64,000 bases of DNA, from assembly GCA_016124195.1 (NCBI GenBank), contig WGOE01000005.1:184659-248658 (forward strand), read 5' to 3'. This stretch comes from a bacterium (GTDB lineage Bacteria > Pseudomonadota > Alphaproteobacteria > Rhodobacterales > Rhodobacteraceae). The notes beneath the pieces were generated by a model. That model saw only the letters and a list, made by a program, of their open reading frames with translations. It was not told the DNA's origin and ran no database searches. Shown here piece by piece: positions 26,747 to 36,230 of this stretch (its first letter is position 1; every line of letters begins with the position of its first letter). Made by a program: the position numbers and the translations under genes.

Positions 26747-27418
26747 ATGGTTCAGGGCTTTCCCTCCGCTTATCGGGGCATGGTCGTGGGCCTGTTGGGC
26801 GGGTCCTTCGATCCGGCGCATGAGGGGCATGTCCACCTGACGCATGAGGCGCTGCGGCGGATCGGGCTTGACCGGGTGTGGTGGCTGGTCAGCCCGGGCA
26901 ATCCCCTGAAGCCGCGCCAGCCCGCACCGATGGAGGACCGGATCGCGCGGGCGCGCGCCATGCTGGGCGATGACCCGCGGGTGGTGGTCAGCGATCTTGA
27001 GGTGCGTCTGGGCACAAGGGCCACGATCGACACGCTGCGCCGGCTGCAGGCGCTTTATCCCGGCGTGCGGTTTGTCTGGCTGATGGGGGCCGACAACCTC
27101 GTGCAGTTTCACCGCTGGTCACACTGGCGCGAGATCATGGCCCGGGTGCCGGTCGCGGTGCTGGCGCGGCCCGGAGTGGGGCTTGCGGCGCGGCTGTCGG
27201 TCACGGCGCGCACATTTCGCGCCTATGAGGTTGGCCAGCCCGAGCTTTTGCTGCGCCGGGCTCCGCCGGTCTGGTGCTTTGTCAACATGCCGCTCAACCC
27301 GATGTCATCAACCGTGATCAGGGCGTTGGGGGGGTGGCGGGGTCCGGGCAGTTGCCTGCCCCCGTCCGAAGGTAGTAACTCTGGCGCAAGAACGGCGGGA
27401 GATGCGGGATGCCCTTGA
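26747..27418 (+). CDS. nadD: Nicotinate-nucleotide adenylyltransferase
   Basis: 223 aa. The nucleotidyltransferase motif [19 protein letters not shown] (with HxGH at the active site) and the late [10 protein letters not shown] (SSTxIR) motif identify NadD, which makes nicotinic acid adenine dinucleotide for NAD synthesis. GGAAGGACAGG precedes the ATG. The protein runs about 27 residues beyond the SSTxIR motif (Gly/Pro/Ser-rich), longer than usual, and the end overlaps the start of the next gene by 10 bp. The rsfS gene that often follows nadD is not here. Confidence 0.94.
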   Translation: MVQGFPSAYRGMVVGLLGGSFDPAHEGHVHLTHEALRRIGLDRVWWLVSPGNPLKPRQPAPMEDRIARARAMLGDDPRVVVSDLEVRLGTRATIDTLRRLQALYPGVRFVWLMGADNLVQFHRWSHWREIMARVPVAVLARPGVGLAARLSVTARTFRAYEVGQPELLLRRAPPVWCFVNMPLNPMSSTVIRALGGWRGPGSCLPPSEGSNSGARTAGDAGCP

Positions 27419-28878
27419 ACAACTGGACGCGGCGGGCCTTGCTGGGCGGCGTGGGCGCGACGCTGGCCCTGCCCGCCCTGGCCAAGACCAAGAAGAAAAA
27501 GCACAAGGCCGCAGCAGTAGCGGCGGTGGCGGCGGCGCCTTCTTCGGCGGCCGAAGTGGTCGCGGCGGCCAATCTGTCCGGCGTGACCGGCTATTGCGTG
27601 GCCGAGGTGGCGACGGGCCGCGTGCTGGAAAGCTTCAACGCCGATGTGCCGGTGCCGCCGGCGAGCGTGGCCAAGTCGATCACCTCGCTTTACGCGCTGG
27701 AGCATCTGGGCGCCGACCACCAGTTCGCGACGCGCATCCTGGCCAGCGGGCCGATCGACAAGGGCCGGCTTGGCGGCGATCTGATCCTGGCCGGCGGCGG
27801 CGATCCGACGCTCGACACCGACAAGATGGGCGACATGGTGGCGGCGCTGGCCCGCACCGGGCTGCGGCAGGTCGACGGGCGCTTTCTGGTCTATGCCGAT
27901 GCCCTGCCCAGCATTGCGCGCATCACCGATGAACAGCCGGTCCAGGTTGGCTATGACCCGGGGCTTTGCGGCCTGTCGCTGAATTTCAACCGGGTGAATT
28001 TCGAATGGGCCAAGGGTGGCGCCACGCTGCAGATGAATGCGCGCGGCGACCGCTATGTTCCGCCGGTGCAGGGCATCCGCATGGCCATGGCGGACCGCGA
28101 CCTGCCGACCTTCACCTATGCCGATGCCTCGGGCCATGAAAGCTGGACAGTGGCGCGACCGGCCCTGATGCGGGCCGGCAGCCGATGGTTGCCGGTGCGC
28201 CGCGTGGCGCCCTATGTGGCAGAGGTCTTTGCCACGCTCTGCGCGGCGCAGGGCATCACCCTGCCGCAGCCCCAGATGATTTCAACCCTGCCGGCGGGCA
28301 CCAGCGAACTGGTCAACTGGCCCAGCGCGCAACTGTCCGGCATCCTGCGCGACATGCTGAAATTCTCGACCAACATCACGGCCGAGACGATGGGGCTTTC
28401 GGCCTCGGGTGCTGCCGACCTGCCGTCGTCGGCCAGTGCCATGCAGGCCTGGGCCAAGGACACTCTGGGCCTTGGCGCGCATTTCGTCGATCATTCGGGG
28501 CTGGGATCGGCCTCGCGCGTGACGGCGGCGGGGATGATGCAGGCGCTGATGACGGGGGAAAAGCGGCCCTCGGGCGCGGGGCTGCGCCAGATCCTGCGCG
28601 ACTACAGCCTCAAGGACGAGACGGGCCGCCCGCTGGCGGGCGATCCGACCCGGATTCACGCCAAGAGCGGCACGTTGAACTTCGTCTCGGGCCTTGTGGG
28701 CTTCATCGAGCCGCGTTCGGGGCGTGATCTGTGCTTTGCGATCTTTTCCGCCGATACCGCGCGGCGCGATGCGGTGCCGATGACCCAGCGCGAACGTCCG
28801 CCCGGCGAAAGGACCTGGGTCGCCCATGCCCATGGGATGCAGGCCAAGCTGCTGCGCCACTGGGCGGCGATGGTCTGA
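27409..28878 (+). CDS. dacB: D-alanyl-D-alanine carboxypeptidase/endopeptidase (PBP4 family)
   Basis: 489 aa. The N-terminus [25 protein letters not shown] looks like a Tat or Sec signal, followed by a Lys/Ala-rich linker. Penicillin-binding motifs are SVAK (Ser86, Lys89), STN (Ser320-Asn322) and KSG (419-421); the large insertion between the first two motifs marks the PBP4/S13 family. It trims or cleaves peptidoglycan cross-links in the periplasm. It is translationally coupled to nadD by a 10-bp overlap. Confidence 0.92.
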   Translation: MPLNNWTRRALLGGVGATLALPALAKTKKKKHKAAAVAAVAAAPSSAAEVVAAANLSGVTGYCVAEVATGRVLESFNADVPVPPASVAKSITSLYALEHLGADHQFATRILASGPIDKGRLGGDLILAGGGDPTLDTDKMGDMVAALARTGLRQVDGRFLVYADALPSIARITDEQPVQVGYDPGLCGLSLNFNRVNFEWAKGGATLQMNARGDRYVPPVQGIRMAMADRDLPTFTYADASGHESWTVARPALMRAGSRWLPVRRVAPYVAEVFATLCAAQGITLPQPQMISTLPAGTSELVNWPSAQLSGILRDMLKFSTNITAETMGLSASGAADLPSSASAMQAWAKDTLGLGAHFVDHSGLGSASRVTAAGMMQALMTGEKRPSGAGLRQILRDYSLKDETGRPLAGDPTRIHAKSGTLNFVSGLVGFIEPRSGRDLCFAIFSADTARRDAVPMTQRERPPGERTWVAHAHGMQAKLLRHWAAMV

Positions 28879-28896
28879 GGCCGGGCCCCGCGCGGC

Positions 28897-29403
28897 TCAG
28901 TGGCTGACGGCGGCGCCTTCCAGACCGTAGGCCTCGATGTATTTCGTCTGCATGAGGGGCCAGTCCTGCCAGGTCGCGGGCCGCTCGGCCCCTTCAAGCG
29001 CCATTCCCAGCGCCGCGAAAAGCACGTGCCAGCCCGGCAGCATCAGCGCCGAAGAGGCGAAGGGCATGCCCCGGTGGCCAAAGACCAGGCGGGTGCCGCC
29101 CGACTCCGACGTGAGGGTGTAGCGGATCAGGCCCTGCGGGCAATCGTGGTTGGACCAGGTGAATTCCAGCACATGCGGCCGATCGAAGACGCGGATCTCG
29201 CCCTCCATCACGCCGGGCGTGCCAATCATCATGCGGATGCGTCCGCCGACCCGGGGCTCGACCTCCGATACGCCCATCCAGCCGGCCAGTCCGGCGGGAT
29301 CGGTCAGCGCGGCCCAGACCTTTTCGATCGGCTGCGGGTAATGGCGCACGAAGGCCGCGTCGATCAGGTCGGCGTGGCGGGTGAAGGTGCCAAGGTCATT
29401 CAT
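28897..29403 (-). CDS. SRPBCC/AHSA1-like domain protein
   Basis: 168 aa. The SRPBCC hallmarks are FVRHYPQPIEKVWAALTDPAGLAGWM at the start and a W-rich C-terminal helix (ALEGAERPATWQDWPLM). This hydrophobic-pocket fold binds lipids or small ligands. It starts at 29403, overlapping the end of the ArsR-type gene by 8 bp. Such ArsR-SRPBCC pairs are common in bacteria, with the regulator controlling its partner; the ligand is generally unknown. Confidence 0.87.
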   Translation of the reverse strand: MNDLGTFTRHADLIDAAFVRHYPQPIEKVWAALTDPAGLAGWMGVSEVEPRVGGRIRMMIGTPGVMEGEIRVFDRPHVLEFTWSNHDCPQGLIRYTLTSESGGTRLVFGHRGMPFASSALMLPGWHVLFAALGMALEGAERPATWQDWPLMQTKYIEAYGLEGAAVSH

Positions 29404-29701
29404 GATCTTTCTCCAGATGGGCGCCGAGGGCATCGAATTTTGCCGTCCAGAAGGCGCGAAAGGGGTCAAGCCAGCGATCCAGCGCCATCAGGGGCGCGGG
29501 GTCGAGCGAATAAAGCCGGAAGGGGCCGTCGATGCGGCTTTGCACAAGACCCGCGTCGCGGAGGGTCTTGAGGTGTTTGCTGATGTTGGGCTGGGGAAGA
29601 CCCAGCGCCTCGACAATGTCGCCGGCGGGCTGTTCACCCTGCCGCAGCAGGGCCAGGATGTCGCGGCGAACGGGATCGGAAAGGGCGGTGAAGGTTTGCA
29701 T
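29396..29701 (-). CDS. ArsR family winged-helix regulator
   Basis: 101 aa. The opening MQTFTALSDPVRRDILALLRQGEQPAGDIVEALGLPQPNISKHLKTLRDAGLV is the ArsR helix-turn-helix with the usual SDPxRR start. No cysteine metal site is present, so it is not a metal sensor of the ArsR/SmtB kind. The ATG at 29701 follows AAGGTG; a GTG at 29710 is also in frame. It is the first gene of a two-gene operon with the SRPBCC protein, and an inverted repeat lies at its promoter. Confidence 0.9.
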   Translation of the reverse strand: MQTFTALSDPVRRDILALLRQGEQPAGDIVEALGLPQPNISKHLKTLRDAGLVQSRIDGPFRLYSLDPAPLMALDRWLDPFRAFWTAKFDALGAHLEKDHE

Positions 29702-29713
29702 GATGCACACCTT

Positions 29714-29761
29714 ATGCCATGATTCACATATACCTGTAAAGGCATATTCTAGTCATGGCAT
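29714..29761. promoter_or_regulatory. Inverted repeat at the arsR-type promoter
   Basis: ATGCCATGA (29714-29722) and TCATGGCAT (29753-29761) are perfect 9-bp arms 30 bp apart, in an AT-rich island. On the minus strand TTTACA and GCATAA with 17 bp between them are a plausible -35/-10. GGCATAT is also directly repeated at 29741 and 29757. Autoregulation by the ArsR protein is inferred. Confidence 0.45.
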
Positions 29762-29795
29762 ATTACTGCGGCCGAGTTTGCCGCAGGGGCCGGGC

Positions 29796-30221
29796 TCAGG
29801 GCTTCAGATGCCGGACCCTTGCGCCCCATTCGATGGCGGCGGCGTGCAGGCGGTCGACCTGCAATTCCTCGCGTACCTCTTCGAGCATGCGCAGTTCGAC
29901 CTCGCGCAGCTTGCCGTCGGCGGCGGCCACGTCGCAGGCCAGGGCATAGGCGGTCTCGTTCAGGTGTTCGGGCAGGGCATCGCGGATCAGGCCGAACAGG
30001 GCTGCGAGGCCATCCTCCTCCTCGAAGAGGTCAAAGACGGTCTGGGCGATCAGGCGGATGCGGTCGCTGTCATACTCGGAAAACACCGGCAGGTGGCTGA
30101 CGATGCGCTGGATCGCGACCAGTTCGACGGTCCGCATCTGCTCGTCCGAGGCGGAGACGGCGATCATCACGGCGATCAGCGCATCGGGGGCCGACATCGA
30201 GGCGGGCGGGGTATCGGGCAT
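29796..30221 (-). CDS. TerB family tellurite-resistance-like protein
   Basis: 141 aa, all-helical, with the TerB pattern: [26 protein letters not shown] in the first half and [26 protein letters not shown] in the second, each with the Asp-rich turn that may bind metal. The ATG at 30221 has AAAGGAAGA upstream. Most bacteria with such genes are not tellurite resistant and the cellular role is unclear. It is divergent from lysS with 106 bp between. Confidence 0.85.
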   Translation of the reverse strand: MPDTPPASMSAPDALIAVMIAVSASDEQMRTVELVAIQRIVSHLPVFSEYDSDRIRLIAQTVFDLFEEEDGLAALFGLIRDALPEHLNETAYALACDVAAADGKLREVELRMLEEVREELQVDRLHAAAIEWGARVRHLKP

Positions 30222-30327
30222 GGGTCTTCCTTTCACGGTTCCCTTGACAATATTGACGCCGGACCGGGCCGGCAATAGAGGACGGGGGTTCGGGGCGCGA
30301 CATGCGCCCCCAAGTGGAGGATGCGCC

Positions 30328-31908
30328 ATGAGCGCCTTGCGTGACGCCGCGATGAAGTCGAAAGCCTGGCCGTTTGAAGAGGCCCGGGCCCTGCTGAAAC
30401 GCTATGCGCACAAGGCTCCGGAAAAGGGCTATGTCCTGTTCGAGACCGGCTACGGGCCGTCGGGCCTGCCCCATATCGGCACTTTCGGCGAGGTGGCGCG
30501 GACGACGATGATCCGCCGCGCCTTCGAGGTGATTTCCGACATCCCGACCCGGCTGATCTGCTTTTCCGACGACGTGGACGGCATGCGCAAGGTGCCCGAG
30601 AACGTGCCGAACCAGGACATGCTGCGCCAGAACATGCAAAAGCCGCTGACCTCGGTGCCCGATCCTTACGGCGAATACGAAAGCTTCGGCGCGCACAACA
30701 ACGCGATGCTGCGGCGGTTTCTGGACACTTTCGGCTTTCAGTACGAATTCTATTCGGCGACCGAGTTCTACAAGTCGGGCCGTTTCGACGACACGCTGCG
30801 CCTGTGCGCCGAACGCTATGACCAGATCATGGCGATCATGCTCGCGTCCCTGCGTGAGGAGCGCCAGCAGACCTATTCCTGCTTCCTGCCGATCCACCCC
30901 GAAACCGGCCGCGTGCTTTACGTGCCGATGAAGCACGTCGATGCGAAGGCCCACACGATCACCTTCGACGACGAGGACGGCCGCGAATGGACCCTGCCCG
31001 TCACCGGCGGCCATGTGAAACTGCAGTGGAAGCCCGATTTCGGCGCCCGCTGGGCCGCGCTTGGCGTCGATTTCGAGATGTATGGCAAGGACCATTCCAC
31101 CAACACGCCGATCTATGATGGCATCTGCGAGGTGCTGGGCGGCAAGAAGCCCAACCACATGACCTATGAACTGTTCCTCGATTTCGAAGGCCAGAAGATC
31201 TCGAAATCCAAGGGCAATGGCCTCACCATCGACGAATGGCTGACCTATGCCGCGACCGAGAGCCTGTCCTATTTCATGTATCAAAAGCCCAAGACGGCCA
31301 AGCGGCTGTGGTGGGATGTGATCCCCAAGGCGGTGGACGAATACCACCAGCAGCTCAAGGCCTTCCCGACCCAGGATCTCGATCTGCAGTTGAACAACCC
31401 GGTCTGGCATATCCACGGCGGCCAGGTGCCGCAAAGCCGGATGGTGGTATCGTTCGCGATGCTCCTGAACCTCGCCAGCGTCGCGGGGGCCAAGGATGCG
31501 GCGGGGCTCTGGGGCTTCATCCGGAAATACGCGCCCGACGCCAGCCCGGAAAAGAACCCCGATCTTGACGCCGCGGCGGGCTATGCCCTGCGCTATTTCC
31601 ACGACAAGATCGCACCGAACCGCCGCTACCGGCTGCCCGACGACAGGGAACGCGCCGCCATCCTGGATCTGCGCGGCCGGCTCGCCGCCTGGACGGGCGC
31701 CAGTGACGAGGAAAGCCTGCAGAACGCCTGCTATGCCGTTGGCAAGGATCACGCCTTCGATCCCTTGCGCGACTGGTTCAAGGCGCTCTACGAGGTCCTG
31801 ATGGGCGCCTCGGAAGGCCCGCGTTTCGGCGGATTCGTGGCCCTTTACGGCGTACCGCAAACCATCGCCCTGATCGACCGGGCGCTAGCGGGCGAACTGG
31901 CCGGCTGA
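30328..31908 (+). CDS. lysS: Lysine--tRNA ligase, class I
   Basis: 526 aa, the archaeal-type class I LysRS that alphaproteobacteria use in place of the class II enzyme. The HIGH-like motif is PHIGTF (His49) and the KMSKS-like motif KISKSKGNG (290-298). GTGGAGG precedes the ATG. It charges tRNA-Lys in the cytoplasm. It is followed by a GC-rich palindromic element that may end its transcript. No unusual feature. Confidence 0.95.
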   Translation: MSALRDAAMKSKAWPFEEARALLKRYAHKAPEKGYVLFETGYGPSGLPHIGTFGEVARTTMIRRAFEVISDIPTRLICFSDDVDGMRKVPENVPNQDMLRQNMQKPLTSVPDPYGEYESFGAHNNAMLRRFLDTFGFQYEFYSATEFYKSGRFDDTLRLCAERYDQIMAIMLASLREERQQTYSCFLPIHPETGRVLYVPMKHVDAKAHTITFDDEDGREWTLPVTGGHVKLQWKPDFGARWAALGVDFEMYGKDHSTNTPIYDGICEVLGGKKPNHMTYELFLDFEGQKISKSKGNGLTIDEWLTYAATESLSYFMYQKPKTAKRLWWDVIPKAVDEYHQQLKAFPTQDLDLQLNNPVWHIHGGQVPQSRMVVSFAMLLNLASVAGAKDAAGLWGFIRKYAPDASPEKNPDLDAAAGYALRYFHDKIAPNRRYRLPDDRERAAILDLRGRLAAWTGASDEESLQNACYAVGKDHAFDPLRDWFKALYEVLMGASEGPRFGGFVALYGVPQTIALIDRALAGELAG

Positions 31909-31935
31909 GGCTCCCTGCCCCTGCCCCTTCCTCTT

Positions 31936-31996
31936 GCTCTTTGCAGATCTACTCCCGGGGGGGTCTGGGGGGGCAGGCAGCCCCCCCAGCCGGGTC
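31936..31996 (-). repeat. Dispersed palindromic element (family B, reverse orientation)
   Basis: CTGGGGGGG (31965-31973) and CCCCCCCAG (31981-31989) form a strong stem with a 7-nt loop, 57 bp after the lysS stop. Read on the minus strand, the stem is followed by ACCCCCCCGGGAGTA and then AAAGAGCAAG, the same plan as the elements at 14398 and 37084. It may double as the lysS terminator. Confidence 0.6.
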
Positions 31997-32092
31997 CGCA
32001 GAGCGGCGCGGGCCGGAACGGGCCGCGCGTTTGACCAATGCGCCGGGCGTGCTACCCTTCTTCACAGGTATGTTCAGTGTGGAGTAACCCTC

Positions 32093-32488
32093 ATGCGTTT
32101 CGGACTGACCCTTGCCTTTGCCCTTCTGGCGCTGCCGGCCGCGGCGCAGGAAGAACCTATCCAGGACACGATCCGCGCGCAGATCGAGGCGTTCAAGGCC
32201 GATGACTTCGCGCGCGCCTTCACCTATGCCTCGCCGACCATCCATCAGATCTTCATGACCTCGGACAACTTCGGCAAGATGGTCCGCGAGGGCTATCCGA
32301 TGGTCTGGCATCCAGCCGAGGTCGACATGATGGAGCTGCGCACCGTGGCGGGCGCGCTGTGGCAGCGCGTGCGGGTGACCGACCTCAAGGGCCAGAGCTT
32401 CCTGCTGGACTATCAGATGGTGCAGGGCCCGAACGGCTGGCTCATCAATGCCGTGCAGATGCAGAAGGCCAATGACGTCGGGACATGA
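32093..32488 (+). CDS. DUF4864 domain exported protein
   Basis: 131 aa. A Sec signal peptide MRFGLTLAFALLALPAAAQ is followed by a compact domain with IQDTIRAQIEAFKADDFARAF and IHQIFMTSDNFGKMV, matching the DUF4864 family. The NTF2-like opening pattern suggests a small-molecule or protein-binding fold, but no function is known. The ATG at 32093 has GGAG upstream. It stands between lysS and the cox-like operon and may be monocistronic. Confidence 0.82.
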   Translation: MRFGLTLAFALLALPAAAQEEPIQDTIRAQIEAFKADDFARAFTYASPTIHQIFMTSDNFGKMVREGYPMVWHPAEVDMMELRTVAGALWQRVRVTDLKGQSFLLDYQMVQGPNGWLINAVQMQKANDVGT

Positions 32489-32496
32489 GGCGGCAC

Positions 32497-32553
32497 TTGA
32501 GACGATTGGCACAGGGGGATTATCCTGTCCGAACTGTCTCAATTCTGAGACAG
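32497..32553 (+). promoter_or_regulatory. Promoter with overlapping palindromic operator for the cox-like operon
   Basis: TTGAGA (32497-32502) and TATCCT (32521-32526), 18 bp apart, form a candidate promoter. Just downstream, where transcription should begin, lies CTGTCTCAATTCTGAGACAG (32534-32553), a palindrome with 8-bp arms and a 4-bp centre, well placed for a repressor. It lies 167 bp before coxG in a gap of 231 bp with no other gene. The regulator is not encoded nearby. Confidence 0.55.
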
Positions 32554-32719
32554 GCCGAACGGCGGGAATCGACAGGCCGGGCGAGGTGAGGCAACCTCTG
32601 TATCCTGCCCCGTCTTGGGGCCGCGACGACGAAGGGCCTTGCCGGACACGGTCTGGCACGGCGCAGGGCGGCCGGACTGGCGGGCAGGACATGGCAGATT
32701 GCACCCAGGGAGGGGTCTC

Positions 32720-33256
32720 ATGAAGCTCGCTGAGGAACGGCACATCGCAGCGGACCCCGCGACGGTCTGGGCTGCGGTGCTGGATGCCGAAGTTCTCAAA
32801 CAATGCGTGCCGGGCTGCGAAAGCCTGACCGGCAATCCGACCGACGGCTTTGAAGCGGTCGTGACGCAAAAGGTCGGCCCGGTGAAGGCGCGCTTCACCG
32901 GCGTGGTCACCCTGTCCGACATGGTCGAAGGCAAGAGCCTGCGCATCACCGGCGAAGGCAAGGGCGGCGTCGCGGGCTTTGCCAAGGGCGGCGCCTATGT
33001 CACGATGGAGCCCGAGGGCGACGGCACCAAGCTGACCTATGACGTGGAGGCCTCGGTCGGCGGCAAGATCGCGCAACTGGGCAGCCGCATCATCGACGGC
33101 TTTGCCAAGAACCTCGCGGAGGAATTCTTCAACCGGTTCCAGAACGCCATCGAAGCCCCGGCCGAGGAGCCCGAGGCGGAGTCCGGGACGGAGACGGCGG
33201 CCGATGATGCCACCGAGACACCAAAGAAAGGCTGGTTCCGCCGCCTGATCGGCTGA
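32720..33256 (+). CDS. coxG: CoxG-like SRPBCC protein (carbon monoxide dehydrogenase subunit G family)
   Basis: 178 aa. The SRPBCC/CoxG domain covers residues 1-140 (ADPATVWAAVLDAEVLKQCVPGCESL is the hallmark), followed by an acidic linker and a basic-hydrophobic end KKGWFRRLIG. In Oligotropha CoxG anchors the dehydrogenase to the membrane; the short C-terminus here could act as a weak membrane contact. The ATG at 32720 has GGGAGGGG. It leads the cox-like operon. Confidence 0.88.
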   Translation: MKLAEERHIAADPATVWAAVLDAEVLKQCVPGCESLTGNPTDGFEAVVTQKVGPVKARFTGVVTLSDMVEGKSLRITGEGKGGVAGFAKGGAYVTMEPEGDGTKLTYDVEASVGGKIAQLGSRIIDGFAKNLAEEFFNRFQNAIEAPAEEPEAESGTETAADDATETPKKGWFRRLIG

Positions 33257-33279
33257 ACCCAAAGCACGAAACCCAAAGT

Positions 33280-33337
33280 TTCAGGCCAATAACTGAAGGC
33301 CAAGATCTGAAGGCCAATATCTCAAGGCCAGTATTTC
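33280..33337 (+). repeat. 14-bp tandem repeat in the coxG-coxS gap
   Basis: The core GGCCAAT/GGCCAGT occurs four times at exact 14-bp steps (33284, 33298, 33312, 33326) within units like TGAAGGCCAATATC. It fills most of the 94-bp gap and ends at the coxS ribosome-binding site (GGGAGG). It could be a protein-binding array or a leader element, or a product of slippage. Confidence 0.8.
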
Positions 33338-33350
33338 AAGGGAGGAAACG

Positions 33351-33830
33351 ATGACCAAAGTGACGATGACCGTGAACGGCAAGTCCGTCTCGGCCGAAAC
33401 CGAGGGGCGGACGCTTCTGTCCGCCTATCTGCGCGAAGGCCTTGGACTGACCGGCACCCATATCGGCTGCGACACCTCGCAATGCGGCGCCTGTGTGGTG
33501 CATGTCGACGGGGTCGCGGTGAAAAGCTGCTCGGTCTTTGCGCAGGACGTGGCGGGCGCCACAGTGACCACGATCGAGGGCATGGCCAACGCGGACGGCT
33601 CGCTTGGCGTGGTCCAGCAGGCGTTCCAGGATCACCACGGGCTGCAATGCGGGTTCTGCACGCCGGGCATGGTGATGTCTTCGGCGGCGCTGCTGGCGCA
33701 GAACCCCAAGCCGACCGAGGCCGAGGTGCGCCACGCGCTGGAGGGCAACATCTGCCGCTGCACCGGGTATCACAACATTGTCAAAGCCGTGCTGGCCGCT
33801 TCGGGCCAGGACGCCATTGCTGCCGAATAA
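33351..33830 (+). CDS. coxS: Molybdenum hydroxylase small subunit, 2x[2Fe-2S] (CoxS-like)
   Basis: 159 aa. The plant-type ferredoxin cluster is bound by [16 protein letters not shown] with the later cysteine of VKSCSVFA, and the second cluster by CGFCTPGM and CRCTGY. This is the iron-sulfur subunit passing electrons between the molybdenum and FAD subunits. GGGAGG precedes the ATG. The order S-L-M is that of form II CODH-like enzymes. Confidence 0.93.
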   Translation: MTKVTMTVNGKSVSAETEGRTLLSAYLREGLGLTGTHIGCDTSQCGACVVHVDGVAVKSCSVFAQDVAGATVTTIEGMANADGSLGVVQQAFQDHHGLQCGFCTPGMVMSSAALLAQNPKPTEAEVRHALEGNICRCTGYHNIVKAVLAASGQDAIAAE

Positions 33831-33843
33831 GGGGGGGACCGAC

Positions 33844-36219
33844 ATGGCCAAGGATTTCGGAATTGGCGCCGAAGTGAAGCGGACCGAGGACATCCGCTTT
33901 CTGACCGGTGCAGGACATTATACCGATGACGTGAACGTGCATGGTCAGGCCTATGCCTGCTTCGTGCGGTCGAACGTCGCCAACGGGCGGATCAAGTCGG
34001 TGGGCGTGGCTGCGGCCGCGTCGATGCCGGGCGTGCTCGCCGTCTTCACCGGCGAGGATTTCAAGGATGTCGGCGGCAATCCGGCCGGCTGGTTGATCAA
34101 GTCGCGCAATGGCGAGCCGATGCGCGAGCCCAAGCGCCCGGTTCTGGCGCATGGCAAGGTGCGCCATGTCGGCGACGCCTATGCCGCCGTCGTGGCCGAA
34201 ACCTACATGCAGGCCAAGGACGCGGCCCAGGCACTGGCCGATGCGACCGAGATCGAGGAACTGCCCGCCATCGTCGACATGGCGCAGGCGCTGGCCGACA
34301 GCTCCAACCGGGTGCATGAAGAACTGCCCGACAACCAGTGCTTTGACTGGGGCTGGATCGAGGACAACCGCGCCAAGGTGGACGAGGCGATCAGGAACGC
34401 GCCCCATGTGACCACGCTGGAACTGGTCAACAACCGCCTGATCCCGAACGCGATGGAGCCGCGCGCCTCGATCGGCCAGTACAGCCCCGGCACGGGTGAT
34501 TACAAGCTGACCACCACCAGCCAGAACCCGCACCTGACGCGCCTTCTGGTCGCGGCCTTCGTGATGGGCATTCCGGAAAACAAGCTGCAGGTCGTGGCGC
34601 CGGATGTCGGCGGCGGCTTCGGGTCCAAGATCTATCACTACGGCGAAGAGGCGCTGGTTCTGGCCGCCGCCAAAAAGCTCAAGCGTCCGGTGAAGTGGAC
34701 GGCGGAGCGGTCGGAAAGCTTCCTGTCAGATGCGCATGGCCGCGACCATGTGACCAAGATCGAACTCGCCTGCGAAAAGGACGGCACCTTCATCGCCTTC
34801 CGGACCGAGACCATGGCCAACGTGGGCGCTTACCTGTCGAACTTCTCGACCGCCACACCGACCTTCCTGCATGGCACGCTGATGGCCGGGCCCTACAAGG
34901 TGCCGAATGTCTATGTGAACGTGAAGACCGTCTTCACCAACACCGCGCCCGTCGATGCCTATCGTGGCGCCGGCCGGCCAGAGGCGACCTATAGCCTGGA
35001 GCGGGTGATCGACGTGATGTGCCGCGAACTCGGGCTTGACCCCTATGAGGTGCGGCGCAAGAACTTCATCACGACAGACATGTTCCCCTACACCACGCCG
35101 GTGGGCCTGCCCTATGACGTGGGCAATTACCATGCCACGCTGGACAAGGCGATCGAACTGGCCGACGTGGCCGGGTTCGAGAAGCGCCGCGCCGAATCGG
35201 CCAAGAAGGGCAAGCTGCGGGGCTTGGGTCTTTCGACCTGGATCGAGGCCTGCGGGATTGCGCCCTCGCATCTGGTGGGTATCCTTGGCAGCCGTGTCGG
35301 CCTTTACGATGCGGCGACGGTGCGGGTGAACCCGACGGGCAATGTCTCGGTCATGGTCGGCGCGCACAGCCACGGCCAGAGCCACGAGACGGTCTTTGCC
35401 CAGATCATCGCGGAGATGTTCGGCATTCCGATGTCGTCGGTTGACATCGTGCATGGCGACACGGCGAAAATCCCGTTCGGGATGGGGTCTTACGGGTCGC
35501 GTTCCCTGGCGGTCTGCGGTCAGGCCATGGCCAATGCCGCCAACAAGGTGATCGCCAAGGGCAAGAAGATCGCCGCCCACATGCTGGAGGCGACCGAGGC
35601 CGAGATCATCTTCAAGGACGGCGTCTTTGCCGTGTCGGGCACCAACCGGTCGAAAACCTTTGGCGAGATCGCCTTCTCGGCCTATGTGCCGCACAACTAT
35701 CCGTTGGCGACCCTGGAGCCGGGTCTGGAAGAGACCGCATTCTACGACCCCGCCAACTTCACCTACCCCGCCGGCGCCTATATCTGCGAGGTCGAGGTCG
35801 ATGAGGGCACGGGCAAGGTCGATGTCTGCAACTTCACCTGCGCCGACGACTTCGGCAATGTGATGAACCCGATGGTGGTGCGCGGCCAGGTGCATGGCGG
35901 TGTCGTCCAAGGCATCGGGCAGGCGCTGTTGGAAAATGGCGTCTATGACGAGAACGGCCAGCTTCTGTCGGGCAGCTACATGGATTACACCATGCCGCGG
36001 GCCGACGATGTGCCCTTCGTCACGGTGGACCATTCCTGCGCCACGCCTTGCAGCCACAACGCCCTTGGCGTGAAGGGCTGCGGCGAGGCGGGGGCGATCG
36101 GCTCGCCTCCGGCGGTGGTGAACGCGGTGATCGACGCGCTGAGCCGGGCCGGCAAAAACGTCACCCATATCGACATGCCCCTGACGCCGGCGCGCGTCTG
36201 GTCGGCGATGAACGCCTGA
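33844..36219 (+). CDS. coxL: Molybdenum hydroxylase large subunit, form II CoxL-like
   Basis: 791 aa, molybdopterin-binding catalytic subunit. The active-site loop reads [14 protein letters not shown] (residues 370-383), which is the form II signature AYRGAGR; true CO-oxidising form I enzymes carry AYRCSFR with the copper-binding cysteine. The catalytic Glu is in [14 protein letters not shown] near the C-terminus, and DVGGGFGSK is the molybdopterin motif. So it probably oxidises an aldehyde or heteroaromatic compound, not CO at useful rates. The ATG at 33844 lies 13 bp after coxS. Confidence 0.92.
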   Translation: MAKDFGIGAEVKRTEDIRFLTGAGHYTDDVNVHGQAYACFVRSNVANGRIKSVGVAAAASMPGVLAVFTGEDFKDVGGNPAGWLIKSRNGEPMREPKRPVLAHGKVRHVGDAYAAVVAETYMQAKDAAQALADATEIEELPAIVDMAQALADSSNRVHEELPDNQCFDWGWIEDNRAKVDEAIRNAPHVTTLELVNNRLIPNAMEPRASIGQYSPGTGDYKLTTTSQNPHLTRLLVAAFVMGIPENKLQVVAPDVGGGFGSKIYHYGEEALVLAAAKKLKRPVKWTAERSESFLSDAHGRDHVTKIELACEKDGTFIAFRTETMANVGAYLSNFSTATPTFLHGTLMAGPYKVPNVYVNVKTVFTNTAPVDAYRGAGRPEATYSLERVIDVMCRELGLDPYEVRRKNFITTDMFPYTTPVGLPYDVGNYHATLDKAIELADVAGFEKRRAESAKKGKLRGLGLSTWIEACGIAPSHLVGILGSRVGLYDAATVRVNPTGNVSVMVGAHSHGQSHETVFAQIIAEMFGIPMSSVDIVHGDTAKIPFGMGSYGSRSLAVCGQAMANAANKVIAKGKKIAAHMLEATEAEIIFKDGVFAVSGTNRSKTFGEIAFSAYVPHNYPLATLEPGLEETAFYDPANFTYPAGAYICEVEVDEGTGKVDVCNFTCADDFGNVMNPMVVRGQVHGGVVQGIGQALLENGVYDENGQLLSGSYMDYTMPRADDVPFVTVDHSCATPCSHNALGVKGCGEAGAIGSPPAVVNAVIDALSRAGKNVTHIDMPLTPARVWSAMNA

Positions 36220-36230
36220 GGGAGGATCAG

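Noticed and set aside
29396..29701. Arsenic or metal-resistance regulator
   Set aside because: No metal-binding cysteines are present and no resistance genes are adjacent; the partner is an SRPBCC protein.
33844..36219. True aerobic CO dehydrogenase (form I CoxL)
   Set aside because: The active-site loop is AYRGAGR without the copper-binding cysteine of AYRCSFR, and the gene order is S-L-M with no coxDEF.
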